A stretch of 64,000 nucleotides of DNA from Pseudarthrobacter raffinosi (GTDB lineage Bacteria; Actinomycetota; Actinomycetes; Actinomycetales; Micrococcaceae). Position numbers and translations under genes: made by a program. Below the pieces are notes generated by a model. The model searched no databases. It worked only from the letters and a program-made list of their open reading frames with translations, and was not told where the DNA came from. Within the stretch, counting starts at the first letter, position 1, and every line of letters begins with the position of its first letter. The stretch lies in contig NZ_JAMXBH010000017.1 in the NCBI RefSeq assembly GCF_023913735.1, positions 40,374-104,373 of the forward strand. Reading direction: 5' to 3'. Of the stretch, positions 42,952-52,020 are shown piece after piece.

Positions 42952-45444
42952 ATGTTTGAGCGATTTACGGACCGTGCCCGTCGCGTAGTTGTGCTTGCCC
43001 AAGAAGAGGCACGCATGCTGAACCACAATTACATTGGTACCGAACACATCCTCTTGGGTCTGATCCATGAAGGTGAAGGCGTTGCCGCCAAAGCTCTTGA
43101 GTCCTTGAGCATTTCGCTCGACGGCGTGCGCGAACAGGTACAGGAGATCATCGGCCAGGGCCAGCAGGCCCCATCCGGCCACATCCCCTTCACCCCGCGC
43201 GCCAAGAAGGTGCTGGAACTCTCGCTGCGGGAAGCCTTGCAGCTGGGCCATAACTACATCGGCACGGAGCACATCCTGCTGGGCCTCATCCGCGAGGGTG
43301 AAGGTGTTGCCGCCCAGGTGCTGGTCAAGCTCGGCGCAGACCTTAACCGCGTCCGCCAGCAGGTCATTCAGCTCCTCTCCGGCTACCAGGGCAAGGAGAC
43401 TACCGGCGCCGGCGTCGGTCCCGGCCAGCCCGAGGGCACTCCCGCCGGTTCCGTGGTCCTGGACCAGTTCGGCCGCAACCTCACCCAGGCTGCGCGCGAG
43501 AACAAACTTGACCCGGTGATCGGTCGCGAGTCCGAGATGGAACGCGTTATGCAGGTCCTGTCCCGGCGCACCAAGAACAACCCTGTCCTGATCGGTGAGC
43601 CCGGCGTCGGCAAGACCGCCGTTGTCGAAGGCCTCGCCCAGGCGATTGTCCGCGGCGACGTCCCGGAAACCATCAAGGACAAGCAGCTGTACACCCTGGA
43701 CCTCGGTTCACTCGTGGCCGGCTCCCGGTACCGCGGTGACTTCGAAGAGCGCCTGAAGAAGGTCCTGAAGGAAATCCGCACCCGCGGCGACATCATCCTC
43801 TTCATCGACGAGATCCACACGCTTGTCGGTGCCGGTGCGGCCGAGGGTGCGATCGATGCTGCGTCCATCCTGAAGCCCATGCTGGCCCGCGGTGAACTGC
43901 AGACCATCGGTGCCACCACCTTGGATGAGTACCGCAAGCACATCGAGAAGGATGCCGCACTCGAGCGCCGCTTCCAGCCGATCCAGGTCAAGGAGCCCTC
44001 CGTCGCGCACGCGATCGAGATCCTCAAGGGCCTGCGTGACCGCTACGAGGCGCACCACCGCGTCACCATCACCGACGGCGCCCTCGCGTCGGCCGCGAAC
44101 CTCTCCGAGCGCTACATCTCGGACCGCTTCCTGCCGGACAAGGCCATCGACCTGATCGATGAGGCCGGTGCCCGGTTGCGCATCCGCCGGATGACCGCCC
44201 CGCCGGAGCTGAAGGCCATGGATGAGCGGATCGCCAAGCTGAAGATGGAGAAGGAATCCGCCATCGACGCGCAGGACTTCGAAGGCGCCGCTTCGCTCCG
44301 GGACAAGGAGCAGAAGCTCATTACCGAGCGCTCCGAGAAGGAACGCCACTGGAAGTCCGGCGGCATGGATGACATTTCCGAGGTGGATGAGGATCTCATC
44401 GCCGAGGTATTGGCCAACTCCACCGGCATCCCGGTCTTCAAGCTGACCGAGGAAGAGTCCACGCGCCTGCTGAAGATGGAAGACGAACTGCACAAGCGTG
44501 TGGTGGGCCAGAACGAGGCCATCAGGTCCCTGTCCCAGGCAATCCGCCGTACCCGTGCAGGCCTGAAGGACCCCAAGCGTCCGGGCGGCTCGTTCATCTT
44601 CGCCGGCCCCACCGGCGTCGGCAAGACCGAGCTCGCCAAGGCCCTGGCCGAATTCCTGTTCGGTGACGAGGACGCCCTCATCACGCTGGACATGTCCGAG
44701 TACTCGGAGAAGCACACCGTTTCACGGCTCTTCGGTGCCCCTCCGGGCTATGTCGGCTACGAAGAGGGTGGCCAGCTCACCGAGAAGGTCCGCCGTCGTC
44801 CGTTCTCCGTGGTCCTGTTCGACGAAGTGGAGAAGGCGCACGCTGACCTCTTCAACTCACTCCTGCAGATCCTGGAAGACGGCCGCCTGACCGACTCCCA
44901 GGGCCGCGTGGTGGACTTCAAGAACACCGTGATCATCATGACCACAAACCTGGGCACCCGGGACATCTCCAAGAGCGTGGCCACCGGCTTCCAGTCCGGC
45001 ACAGACACGCAGACCGGCTACAACCGGATGCGCGCCCGTGTGACGGAAGAGCTCAAGCAGCACTTCCGTCCGGAGTTCCTGAACCGTGTGGATGACGTTG
45101 TGGTGTTCCCGCAGCTCACCCAGGACGAGATCATCGAGATCGTGGACATGTTCGTTGGCCGCCTGGAGAAGCGCCTCAAGGACAAGGACATGGGCATCGA
45201 GCTCACCACCGCGGCCAAGGTGCTCCTGGCGACCCGCGGCTACGATCCCGCCATGGGTGCCCGGCCGCTGCGCCGCACCATCCAGCGCGAGATCGAGGAC
45301 CAGCTCTCCGAGAAGATCCTGTTCGGCGAGCTCCACGCCGGCGACATCGTTGTAGTGGACGTGGACGGCGAAGGCGACGACGCCAAGTTCACGTTCGCCG
45401 GCAACGCCAAGCCGCGCATCCCGGAGATCGCCCCCAGCGTCTAA
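42952..45444 (+). CDS. clpC: ATP-dependent Clp protease ATPase subunit ClpC
   Basis: AAA+ unfoldase feeding proteins to ClpP. 830 residues. Two Clp_N repeats (about 1-145), D1 ATPase with Walker [10 protein letters not shown] (near 218-226), a UVR motif in the middle region ([14 protein letters not shown]), D2 ATPase with [17 protein letters not shown], and the ClpC-type C-terminal D2-small domain. ATG 42952 matches the family N-terminus [13 protein letters not shown]; an upstream in-frame extension is non-conserved. A strong GC hairpin follows the stop. Confidence 0.96.
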   Translation: MFERFTDRARRVVVLAQEEARMLNHNYIGTEHILLGLIHEGEGVAAKALESLSISLDGVREQVQEIIGQGQQAPSGHIPFTPRAKKVLELSLREALQLGHNYIGTEHILLGLIREGEGVAAQVLVKLGADLNRVRQQVIQLLSGYQGKETTGAGVGPGQPEGTPAGSVVLDQFGRNLTQAARENKLDPVIGRESEMERVMQVLSRRTKNNPVLIGEPGVGKTAVVEGLAQAIVRGDVPETIKDKQLYTLDLGSLVAGSRYRGDFEERLKKVLKEIRTRGDIILFIDEIHTLVGAGAAEGAIDAASILKPMLARGELQTIGATTLDEYRKHIEKDAALERRFQPIQVKEPSVAHAIEILKGLRDRYEAHHRVTITDGALASAANLSERYISDRFLPDKAIDLIDEAGARLRIRRMTAPPELKAMDERIAKLKMEKESAIDAQDFEGAASLRDKEQKLITERSEKERHWKSGGMDDISEVDEDLIAEVLANSTGIPVFKLTEEESTRLLKMEDELHKRVVGQNEAIRSLSQAIRRTRAGLKDPKRPGGSFIFAGPTGVGKTELAKALAEFLFGDEDALITLDMSEYSEKHTVSRLFGAPPGYVGYEEGGQLTEKVRRRPFSVVLFDEVEKAHADLFNSLLQILEDGRLTDSQGRVVDFKNTVIIMTTNLGTRDISKSVATGFQSGTDTQTGYNRMRARVTEELKQHFRPEFLNRVDDVVVFPQLTQDEIIEIVDMFVGRLEKRLKDKDMGIELTTAAKVLLATRGYDPAMGARPLRRTIQREIEDQLSEKILFGELHAGDIVVVDVDGEGDDAKFTFAGNAKPRIPEIAPSV

Positions 45445-45456
45445 GGCAAGACAGCC

Positions 45457-45495
45457 AAGGCCCCGCCCGCGCCCCAGAGGAGCAGGCGGGGCCTT
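45457..45495 (+). terminator. terminator after clpC
   Basis: AAGGCCCCGCC (45457-45467) pairs perfectly with GGCGGGGCCTT (45485-45495), 13 bases after the clpC stop. It has a long 17-base loop and a short TTT after the stem. Confidence 0.8.
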
Positions 45496-45562
45496 TGCGT
45501 TGTCCGGGTCCTCGTCCATGCCATGACCCCGACGCGGTCTGCGCAAGACACCGGGCCCTCAG

Positions 45563-46378
45563 CTATCCACCGCCGTCATGATTCTCGGCCTGGTCCTGGA
45601 GGACTGATCGTCGATACGTGCTTGGCGTGAATCCTAGGAACTTTTGAAAGTCGTTCGTCAGATGGGCATGGTCGGTGTAGCCGAGTTCGGCAGCTATCGC
45701 CGCGAGGTCTGTCGCCGGGTCGGTCCGTGACCGGTCAGCGGCCTCTTGCAGGCGGCGCCTTCGGATAAGCGCGGACGGGCTCAGGCCGATGTACTTCCGC
45801 GCTGCCCGTTGCAGGGTTCTCGGCGAAACAAATAGACGCGCGGCAACGTCTTCAATGCGGGTCACGTCGGCGCATGTTCCGATCATGTCCATCATCGCGT
45901 TGGCAAGGATGCCTTCCTCGGACACCTCTGGACTCTGCGCTACTAGCCAGCCGGTGAAAGCCTCCACCGCGCGTTGTCGACGTTCCCCTGGATCGGTTCC
46001 CCTCATCGCCTCCGACACCGAGGCATGCAGATCCGCGAGCGGTAGTGGCAGCTGGGAATCCCGCAGGCTCCCCGGGTCATCCGTGAAACGTGGAACCAGC
46101 GCGGGACGCAGGAGGGCCCCAACCGCCCAGCCCCGGCCCGTGAGATCGCGATGCGATCGACGGGTTGTTGGGCCTGCGAACTCAACGAGATCCTTTTGGA
46201 CCACAAGATTGGACGTCGGGAACGCGATCACGTGCTGGCGGGACGTGTGCCCTGGCTCAATGTCCCACTCGGGGATCCAAAACCACTGCACCAGGTTCGT
46301 GACGGACTCAGACGCCGGCACACGGTGAAATGTGGGGAGCCGGGCCGGGTAGAGGATTCCCTTGTACGAACCCACCAT
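45563..46378 (-). CDS. AraC family transcriptional regulator
   Basis: A 271-residue regulator with an N-terminal sensing domain of the DUF6597 style (YPARLPTFHRVPASESVTNLVQWFWIPEWDIEPG) and a C-terminal double HTH (VAARLFVSPRTLQRAARKYIGLSPSALIRRRRLQEAAD, then DLAAIAAELGYTDHAHLTNDFQKFLGFTPSTYRR). ATG 46378 is supported by AAGGAG seven bases upstream. It is divergent from the VOC gene at 46452, with only 73 bases between starts, so it likely regulates that gene. A single sensor with no other linked operon makes that the simplest target. Confidence 0.87.
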   Translation of the reverse strand: MVGSYKGILYPARLPTFHRVPASESVTNLVQWFWIPEWDIEPGHTSRQHVIAFPTSNLVVQKDLVEFAGPTTRRSHRDLTGRGWAVGALLRPALVPRFTDDPGSLRDSQLPLPLADLHASVSEAMRGTDPGERRQRAVEAFTGWLVAQSPEVSEEGILANAMMDMIGTCADVTRIEDVAARLFVSPRTLQRAARKYIGLSPSALIRRRRLQEAADRSRTDPATDLAAIAAELGYTDHAHLTNDFQKFLGFTPSTYRRSVLQDQAENHDGGG

Positions 46379-46451
46379 GGGGGGACACTCCTTATCCAGG
46401 CTGTCGCAATTCTCCAAGCCGCTGAGCCGGCCTGTGCGTACCGTGAGATCT

Positions 46452-46964
46452 ATGACTGATACTACAAGCCCCGAACTGACCAACGCCGCCGATGGCAAGC
46501 ACACGAAATCCGGCATCCCGCACGGCTTCACGAGCCTCACGCCGTTCCTTGCGATCCCTTCTGCCAAGGAGGCGATCACCTTCTACCAGGACGTCTTCGG
46601 CGCGCGCACAGTAAATGTCACCGAGATCGGCGGAATCGTCGTCCACGCCGAACTTGACTTCGGTCAGGGGCGACTCCAGATTGGAGAGCCCAACCCGGAC
46701 TACCACCTCGTTCCGGCGCCGAACGGCGACGATGATTGCTACTCGATCGGCTTCTACTGCGCCGACGCGGACGCTCTTATTGCGCGGGCCGAGCGGATGG
46801 GGGCTACCGTTCGGGATCCGCTGTCCACATTTGTCTCGGGAGACAGATTCGCCAGCATCCGGGACCCCTACGGTGTGCGCTGGTCCGTCATGACTCGCGT
46901 GGAGGACCTCTCCGAAGAGGAAAGCACCCAGCGCGTCGCCGACTGGGCCGCCAAACAAGGCTGA
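46452..46964 (+). CDS. VOC family (PhnB/glyoxalase-like) protein
   Basis: A 170-residue member of the vicinal-oxygen-chelate fold, PhnB-like group: TPFLAIPSAKEAITFYQDVFGARTVNV at the N-terminus, VVHAELDFGQGRLQIGEPNPDY, and the C-terminal DRFASIRDPYGVRWSVMTRVEDLSEEE. Such proteins often bind small hydrophobic molecules or act as resistance or isomerase enzymes; the exact activity is unpredictable. ATG 46452 is within the divergent AraC interval. An 8-bp hairpin follows the stop. Confidence 0.86.
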   Translation: MTDTTSPELTNAADGKHTKSGIPHGFTSLTPFLAIPSAKEAITFYQDVFGARTVNVTEIGGIVVHAELDFGQGRLQIGEPNPDYHLVPAPNGDDDCYSIGFYCADADALIARAERMGATVRDPLSTFVSGDRFASIRDPYGVRWSVMTRVEDLSEEESTQRVADWAAKQG

Positions 46965-46966
46965 CT

Positions 46967-46992
46967 GCGTCCTCCGGGAGCGCCGAGGACGC
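46967..46992 (+). terminator. short hairpin after the VOC gene
   Basis: GCGTCCTC (46967-46974) pairs perfectly with GAGGACGC (46985-46992) around a ten-base loop, three bases after the stop. No T tract follows, so terminator activity is uncertain. Confidence 0.5.
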
Positions 46993-47018
46993 CGGGCTGC
47001 CATCGTAGGATGGACCCT

Positions 47019-47528
47019 GTGACTGACTCCTTCCATATCCGTTCTGCACGTACCAGTGACGTGGCCGCCATCAAGCGCCTTGTGGCGCCGTTGGCTGAGC
47101 AGCGGATTCTCATGGCGAAAGAGACCGTTGCCTATTACGAAAGCCTCCAGGAGTTCCGGATCGCAGAAGCCGACGACGGCGAAGTCATCGGCTGCGGCGC
47201 CCTGCACGTTATGTGGGAGGATCTCGCCGAAGTCCGCACGCTGGCCGCATCGGACGCGTGGCGCGGCAAGGGTGTAGGTCACGTGCTGGTGGAAAGCCTG
47301 CTGGCCGAGGCCCGTGAACTGGGCGTGGCCCGAGTCTTCTGCCTCACGTTCGAGGTGGATTTTTTCAAACGCCATGGCTTCGAGGTCATGGCCGACCAGA
47401 CGGCCGTGGACCCGGTGGTCTACTCCGAGCTGCTGCGTTCCCATGACGAAGGCGTTGCCGAGTTCCTGGACCTGGCGCGGGTCAAGCCCAACACCCTGGG
47501 CAACACCCGCATGATCAAGACCCTCTAG
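47019..47528 (+). CDS. amino-acid N-acetyltransferase (ArgA-like GNAT)
   Basis: A 169-residue GNAT protein resembling actinobacterial N-acetylglutamate synthase-type enzymes (ArgA/ArgH GNAT domain class): IRSARTSDVAAIKRLVAPLAEQRILMAKE, VIGCGALHVMWEDLAEVRTLAASDAWRGKGVGHVLVE with the acetyl-CoA loop, and VFCLTFEVDFFKRHGFE. GTG 47019 fits the family start (TDSFHIRSA), with TAGGA eight bases before; ATG 47010 adds three residues. The role in arginine synthesis is known for the class and inferred here. Other arg genes are not in the window. Confidence 0.85.
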   Translation: MTDSFHIRSARTSDVAAIKRLVAPLAEQRILMAKETVAYYESLQEFRIAEADDGEVIGCGALHVMWEDLAEVRTLAASDAWRGKGVGHVLVESLLAEARELGVARVFCLTFEVDFFKRHGFEVMADQTAVDPVVYSELLRSHDEGVAEFLDLARVKPNTLGNTRMIKTL

Positions 47529-47578
47529 ACACCCCCAATCACCCTGCCGCCGACGATAGCGGCAAGAAGTCACCCTGT

Positions 47579-47598
47579 GACATAAATAGCTTTATGTC
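47579..47598. promoter_or_regulatory. inverted repeat, candidate operator upstream of dhaK
   Basis: GACATAAA (47579-47586) and TTTATGTC (47591-47598) form perfect arms around TAGC, in an AT-rich patch unlike its surroundings. A -10-like TAAACT follows near 47610. It lies about 175 bases upstream of dhaK. A regulator binding here is inferred; no DhaR/DhaS gene is adjacent. Confidence 0.45.
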
Positions 47599-47641
47599 GA
47601 ATTGATGGATAAACTGACAGGGTTGCAGTGTGGGGCCTGCC

Positions 47642-47674
47642 GTAAGGGACAGCCATTGGGGGGCTGTCCCTTAC
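47642..47674. repeat. hairpin in the dha leader (H6)
   Basis: GTAAGGGACAGCC (47642-47654) pairs perfectly with GGCTGTCCCTTAC (47662-47674) around a seven-base loop. It lies between the candidate operator/promoter (about 47580-47615) and dhaK. It could terminate a short leader transcript, act as an attenuator, or belong to the long intergenic hairpins. Confidence 0.7.
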
Positions 47675-47772
47675 CGCTTCCGCCGCATCGTCGCAGGCTA
47701 CCGGACTTCAGGCGCCGGTAGTAGGGTCAAAGTGCATCCTCCAGGACGCACCCACACCCCAGGAGTTCTGCC

Positions 47773-48774
47773 ATGAAAAAGCTCATCAATGATCCCCGTT
47801 CCGTGGTTGACGAATCCGTCGAGGGATTCGGTCTGGCCCACGCTGGACTGGTCACCGTCACTGCCGATCCGAAGTACGTCACGCGCAAAGACGCGCCGGT
47901 GGCAGGGAAGGTCGGACTAGTTTCCGGCGGGGGAAGCGGCCACGAGCCGCTCCACGCCGGGTTTGTCGGGCTGGGAATGCTCGACGCCGCCGTGCCGGGG
48001 GCGGTGTTCACCTCGCCGACGCCGGACCAGATTCTTCCGGCGACGCTCGCCGTTAACTCGGGTGCCGGCGTCGTCCATATCGTGAAGAACTACACCGGCG
48101 ACGTCCTGAACTTTGAGACCGCAGCGGAGCTGGCGCAGGCCGAAGGCGTGGACATCCGCACGGTCCTGGTCAATGACGACGTCGCGGTGGAGGACTCCCT
48201 GTATACGGCAGGCCGCCGCGGAGTGGGCGGCACCGTTCTGGTCGAGAAAATCGCCGGCGCCGCGGCTGAACGTGGTGACAGCCTCGATGCCGTGGCCGCG
48301 ATCGGTGACCGCGTCAACAGCAACGTCCGCACCATGGGGGTTGCGCTGTCCGCGTGCACAGTACCGCATGCGGGAACGCCCAGTTTCGACCTGGCGGATG
48401 ATGAGATCGAGATCGGCATCGGCATCCATGGCGAGCCCGGCCGGCACAAAATCCCGATGGAGAACGCTGACGGCATCACGGACCGCCTGCTGGACCCGGT
48501 CCTCAGCGACCTGGGCATCACCGGGGGAGAGAAAGTCCTGCTGTTTGTCAATGGCATGGGCGGGACCCCGCTGAGCGAGCTGTACATTGTTTACCGCCGC
48601 GCTGCCCAGGTGATCGCAGAACGTGGAGCCGCCGTCGAACGCTCGCTGGTAGGGAACTACATCACGTCCCTGGAAATGCAGGGCTGCTCCATCTCGGTGC
48701 TCCGGCTCGACGATGAACTGACGCACCTGTGGGACGCTCCGGTGCACACCGCAGCCCTGCGTTGGGGCGTGTAA
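47773..48774 (+). CDS. dhaK: dihydroxyacetone kinase subunit DhaK
   Basis: Binds dihydroxyacetone covalently as a hemiaminal with a histidine and receives phosphate from DhaL-ADP, yielding DHAP. 333 residues with [21 protein letters not shown] (near 48-68), [23 protein letters not shown], and [18 protein letters not shown] containing the substrate-binding His near 219. ATG 47773 has CCAGGAG upstream. The length matches PTS-dependent DhaK rather than the fused ATP-dependent kinase. First gene of dhaK-dhaL-dhaM. Confidence 0.94.
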   Translation: MKKLINDPRSVVDESVEGFGLAHAGLVTVTADPKYVTRKDAPVAGKVGLVSGGGSGHEPLHAGFVGLGMLDAAVPGAVFTSPTPDQILPATLAVNSGAGVVHIVKNYTGDVLNFETAAELAQAEGVDIRTVLVNDDVAVEDSLYTAGRRGVGGTVLVEKIAGAAAERGDSLDAVAAIGDRVNSNVRTMGVALSACTVPHAGTPSFDLADDEIEIGIGIHGEPGRHKIPMENADGITDRLLDPVLSDLGITGGEKVLLFVNGMGGTPLSELYIVYRRAAQVIAERGAAVERSLVGNYITSLEMQGCSISVLRLDDELTHLWDAPVHTAALRWGV

Positions 48775-48776
48775 CC

Positions 48777-49409
48777 GTGGTGCTGGACGTGAAATGGGCC
48801 GTCAGATGGCTGACTCTCTGCGCCCAGGCCATGGCGGAAAACCGGGTGTGGCTCATCGAACTTGACCGTGCGATCGGGGACTCGGACCACGGCGAGAACA
48901 TGGACCGCGGGTTCCAGGCGGTGCTGGAGAAACTGGCTGAAGCGCAGCCTGAGACGCCCGGCGCGGCCCTGAAGCTGACTGCCATGACCCTGATGTCCAA
49001 GGTGGGCGGCGCCGCAGGTCCCTTGTACGGAACCGCGTTCCTGCGCGCTTCCACTGCTTTGGGCGATGCCGCCGAGATTGATCCGGGGCGGCTCGCCGAC
49101 GCGCTTGTGGCTGCCCGCGATGGGATCGTGGCCAGGGGCAAGGCCGAGTCCGGCGACAAGACCATGGTGGATGCCTGGACCCCCGCCGCGGAGGCAGCGC
49201 AGGCCGCTGCGGCGGACGGCGCAGGCACCGTCCTTGGAGTGCTGGTCGCAGCCGCTGAGGCGGCTGAGGCTGGCGCCGTGGCCACCGAGCCCCTGGTCGC
49301 CCGCAAGGGCCGCGCCAGTTATCTGGGGGAGCGGAGCGCGGGGCACCGCGATCCGGGCGCCGCCTCCAGCGCCCTCATTCTGCGGGCCGCCGTTGGGGCC
49401 GCAGCGTGA
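48777..49409 (+). CDS. dhaL: dihydroxyacetone kinase subunit DhaL
   Basis: ADP-binding subunit that passes phosphate from DhaM to dihydroxyacetone on DhaK. 210 residues. The magnesium/ADP site is seen in LDRAIGDSDHGENMDRGF (near 30-47), with VGGAAGPLYGTAF and DKTMVDAWTPAAEAAQAA following, and RASYLGERSAGHRDPGAASSALIL at the C-terminus. The GTG is three bases after the dhaK stop; the last four bases overlap the dhaM start. Confidence 0.94.
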   Translation: MVLDVKWAVRWLTLCAQAMAENRVWLIELDRAIGDSDHGENMDRGFQAVLEKLAEAQPETPGAALKLTAMTLMSKVGGAAGPLYGTAFLRASTALGDAAEIDPGRLADALVAARDGIVARGKAESGDKTMVDAWTPAAEAAQAAAADGAGTVLGVLVAAAEAAEAGAVATEPLVARKGRASYLGERSAGHRDPGAASSALILRAAVGAAA

Positions 49410-50113
49410 CGGTGCGCCTGGTGGTGGTGTCCCATAGCGAGAAAATTGCCGACGGCGCCGTGGAGCTCGCCGCCCAGATGGCGCCCGACGTCGTCATCCT
49501 CGCCGCCGGGGGCACCGCCGACGGCAGGATCGGAACGAGCCTGGAGAAAGTCATGTCTGCCCTGGACAAGGCGGCCGGCGGCGATGGTGTGGTGGTCCTG
49601 ACGGACCTCGGATCTGCAGTGATGACGGCGGAATCGGCGCTGGAGCTCGTGGAGGAGCCGGCCGGCGTGCTCCTGGCGGACGCGCCCCTGGTGGAAGGCC
49701 TCGTGGCTGCCGCCGTGGCCGCACAGGGCGGCGCCGACGTGAAGGCAGTCAAACGTGCCGCCGAAGCCGTGTACGGATTGGGACCGGAGGTGGCGGCTGC
49801 TTCGCGGGTGCTCGCCGAAAGCACCGTGGCTGAAGGGTCCGTCACCGGTTCAGGGCCGGACTTCACCGGCGACTTCGAACTGGTGAATGAGGCCGGCATG
49901 CACGCCCGTCCGGCCGCCAAGATCGCGGGCGGTCTGGCGTCCCTCAACGCCGAAGTCACGGTCAACGGGGTGGATGGCGCGTCAATGACATCCCTGATGA
50001 CCCTGGCGGCAGCCAAGGGATCCTTGCTCCATATCGAGGCTTGGGGCCCCGATGCCGAGCGTGCCCTGAACTACGTCGGCGGCTTGGTGCAGGCAGGCTT
50101 CGGCGAGCCGTAG
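49406..50113 (+). CDS. dhaM: PTS-dependent dihydroxyacetone kinase phosphotransferase subunit DhaM
   Basis: Links the DHA kinase to the PTS. The N-terminal EIIA-Man domain (about 1-130) carries the phosphorylatable His in VVVSHSEKIADG. A C-terminal HPr domain (about 155-235, FELVNEAGMHARPAAKIAGG) holds the second His. There is no EI-like third domain, so general Enzyme I must phosphorylate it. The GTG overlaps the dhaL stop by four bases. Presence of dhaKLM indicates DHA use, perhaps from glycerol, and a working PTS elsewhere in the genome. Confidence 0.92.
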   Translation: MTVRLVVVSHSEKIADGAVELAAQMAPDVVILAAGGTADGRIGTSLEKVMSALDKAAGGDGVVVLTDLGSAVMTAESALELVEEPAGVLLADAPLVEGLVAAAVAAQGGADVKAVKRAAEAVYGLGPEVAAASRVLAESTVAEGSVTGSGPDFTGDFELVNEAGMHARPAAKIAGGLASLNAEVTVNGVDGASMTSLMTLAAAKGSLLHIEAWGPDAERALNYVGGLVQAGFGEP

Positions 50114-50130
50114 GCCATGGCCTGAGTTGT

Positions 50131-50424
50131 CTATTTGACCTGGCTGCTTCGGCCCAGACTAAAGGACCGCTTGTCCACGAGCAGGTACGTGCCGGCTCCC
50201 ATCAGCAGGAAGCCGCCGACGCCGACCGCGATGATCTGCGTGCTGACCCCGACAATAAGCAACACCAGCCCGAACAGGCATGCGATGGCACCGAGGTAGA
50301 TACGGCGCCCAAACCTGAGGCCCACGGAGCCGGTCGAGAGTTCCTCGGCGAGCCTCGGATCCTCTGCGGCCAGGCCAGATTCCAGCTCCTCGAGCTGTTT
50401 CCGCTCCCTATCTGAAAGTGGCAT
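50131..50424 (-). CDS. DUF3040 membrane protein
   Basis: A 97-residue protein starting MPLSDRERKQLEELESGLAAEDPRLAEEL, the DUF3040 signature, followed by two membrane helices (about 47-65 and 68-88) and a short basic tail. ATG 50424 is preferred because the family begins with this motif; a longer frame to 50463 is not conserved. It is common in actinobacteria, often near cell-division genes, of unknown function. Here it is isolated between dhaM and a lipoprotein gene. Confidence 0.85.
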   Translation of the reverse strand: MPLSDRERKQLEELESGLAAEDPRLAEELSTGSVGLRFGRRIYLGAIACLFGLVLLIVGVSTQIIAVGVGGFLLMGAGTYLLVDKRSFSLGRSSQVK

Positions 50425-50557
50425 CCTTACCCCTTCCCGGCGGGGAACCTGTGCTAAATCCAACGTTGCCGATGCTGGTAATACAGACCGTAGAAGTGTC
50501 CTGAGTGGAAGTCAAGGGCAGGGTTTGGCGGGGCTTATTTGTCGCCAGCGAGGGCCG

Positions 50558-51052
50558 TCAAACGGCTTGTCGCAGTCCCTCGGCGTCGAGAATCACCGAA
50601 GCCGTGACGAACCTCCCGCAATGCTCACCGTAGGGATAGGCCCCGCGGGGCCGGAAATCCAGGGTGCGCGCAGGGAGGGCCGATCCGCCCGGAGAAGTAC
50701 CCGTGGCAGTCAGCGCCATCGGTGCCTCCGTGAGGGACTCCAGCATCAGCATCCCGATCATGGTCCCGTCCGGGGAAGCCGTGGCAGAGCAGACGCCGTC
50801 CGGTGTGCAGCCTTGGTCGATGGATGCCGTTCCGTGAAACAGCTCGACGGGGGCTTCCTTGCAGACGCCGTCCTGGCAGGCCTTCAGGCGCAACGATCCC
50901 ATGTGCGCCACGTACTCCCGCGCCACGGTAACGGAGACGGCAGTGGCCTGGGCGATGGCAGGGCACGGCTCCGGCACGGGGTAGTAGTAGTGGCAGCCGG
51001 AGGTGAGAACCGCCGTCGTCATCAGTGCCAGAAGTACCCCGGGCTTGCCCAT
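50558..51052 (-). CDS. hypothetical lipoprotein
   Basis: A 164-residue secreted protein with a signal peptide ending in the lipobox LTSG-Cys (Cys about residue 20), followed by HYYYPVPEPCPAIAQATAVSVTV. Six Cys residues after the lipobox are spaced to form disulfides (ACQDGVC, GCTPDGVCSA, GEHCGRF). There is no recognised domain. It is upstream of nothing obvious and the same strand as two DUF3592 genes, so the three may share a promoter. Confidence 0.7.
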   Translation of the reverse strand: MGKPGVLLALMTTAVLTSGCHYYYPVPEPCPAIAQATAVSVTVAREYVAHMGSLRLKACQDGVCKEAPVELFHGTASIDQGCTPDGVCSATASPDGTMIGMLMLESLTEAPMALTATGTSPGGSALPARTLDFRPRGAYPYGEHCGRFVTASVILDAEGLRQAV

Positions 51053-51088
51053 ACTTCAGCGTAAATCCGGAGCCGGAGGCCCGCATTG

Positions 51089-51520
51089 CTACCAGGAAAG
51101 TGATGCAAACATTGTTATGGCTGTGGCCCCAAAGATCACCATAATGAGACCTGTGGCCAGCCGGCCTTTGGCAACAGCGAAGACCGGCAGCGTGGATTCG
51201 GCGGGATTTGCCGGGTTGTAGACCACGGGTATGTGCGTGCCGATGATCGCCTGGTCCTGGCTGTAGATATCGGCCTGCCCCAGCCAGCGTTTGCCCCCGG
51301 CGTCCGCGAATTCGTACGACGGCGCAAACCGGTTCCGGCCGTTGCTCGCGGGTCCGTCCGTGCCGTGCAGGTTTCCCGTGACGGTGGCCGAAGCCTCCTG
51401 CCACCCCGCCATGGAACGTTTCCGGCGGAAGGACGCGGCCAGGGACAGCCCCATCAGGATCTGGCCTGCGGCAACGAAAAGCCCGGGCAGCACGATGAAC
51501 AGCAGTTTCAGGGACTCCAC
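51089..51520 (-). CDS. DUF3592 membrane protein (copy 1)
   Basis: 143 residues, two membrane helices (about 5-30 and 118-138) flanking an extracytoplasmic or cytoplasmic beta domain with GWQEASATVTGNLHGT and GTHIPVVYNPANPAESTL, typical DUF3592 motifs. The neighbour at 51524-51955 has the same layout (GWPKVQATVTGNVAGW; PLAVAYNPANPNQSF), so they are a tandem pair. The gap between the two genes is three bases, suggesting one transcript. Confidence 0.8.
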   Translation of the reverse strand: MESLKLLFIVLPGLFVAAGQILMGLSLAASFRRKRSMAGWQEASATVTGNLHGTDGPASNGRNRFAPSYEFADAGGKRWLGQADIYSQDQAIIGTHIPVVYNPANPAESTLPVFAVAKGRLATGLIMVIFGATAITMFASLSW

Positions 51521-51523
51521 GGT

Positions 51524-51955
51524 TCAGCCCACCGGGAAAGCGCCGGCGACCCAGAAAAGCAGCAGGGCGAAAAATGCGAAGACCGGCATCAGGCACCCGA
51601 TCACCATTTTCGATTCGGACGCCACCTGGAACGACTGGTTGGGATTCGCCGGGTTGTAGGCCACTGCCAGGGGCGATCCCGGTGCCTGCCGGTTGGCGTA
51701 CGAGACCTCGGATTCGCCGGCATACAGGGTCCCGTTGGGGTCGGCGAACTGGTACGTGGGGTAGAAGCGCCGGCTCCGCGTTGAGCCGCCTCCGCCATGT
51801 GTCCAGCCCGCGACGTTGCCGGTGACGGTCGCCTGGACCTTTGGCCAGCCGGCGATCAGTTTTTCCTGCCGCTTGGTCTTCCGCAGCGAACGGACCAGCG
51901 CAAAAATAACGCCCGCAACAAACAGTGCCCAGATGACGTACAACACGATTCTCAT
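51524..51955 (-). CDS. DUF3592 membrane protein (copy 2)
   Basis: 143 residues, same length and architecture as copy 1 and encoded just upstream of it. TM helices are near 3-22 and 112-138. The central domain carries KVQATVTGNVAGWTHGGGGSTRSRRFYPTYQFADPNGTLYAGESEVSY. The shared Asn-Pro-Ala-Asn-Pro motif shows a duplication. DUF3592 has no established function. Confidence 0.8.
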   Translation of the reverse strand: MRIVLYVIWALFVAGVIFALVRSLRKTKRQEKLIAGWPKVQATVTGNVAGWTHGGGGSTRSRRFYPTYQFADPNGTLYAGESEVSYANRQAPGSPLAVAYNPANPNQSFQVASESKMVIGCLMPVFAFFALLLFWVAGAFPVG

Positions 51956-52020
51956 GAATTTCCCCCGGTTTGAGTCACCAGAAAGTATGCCATCCGGGCG
52001 CGGGCCACCTTAAAGGGGCC

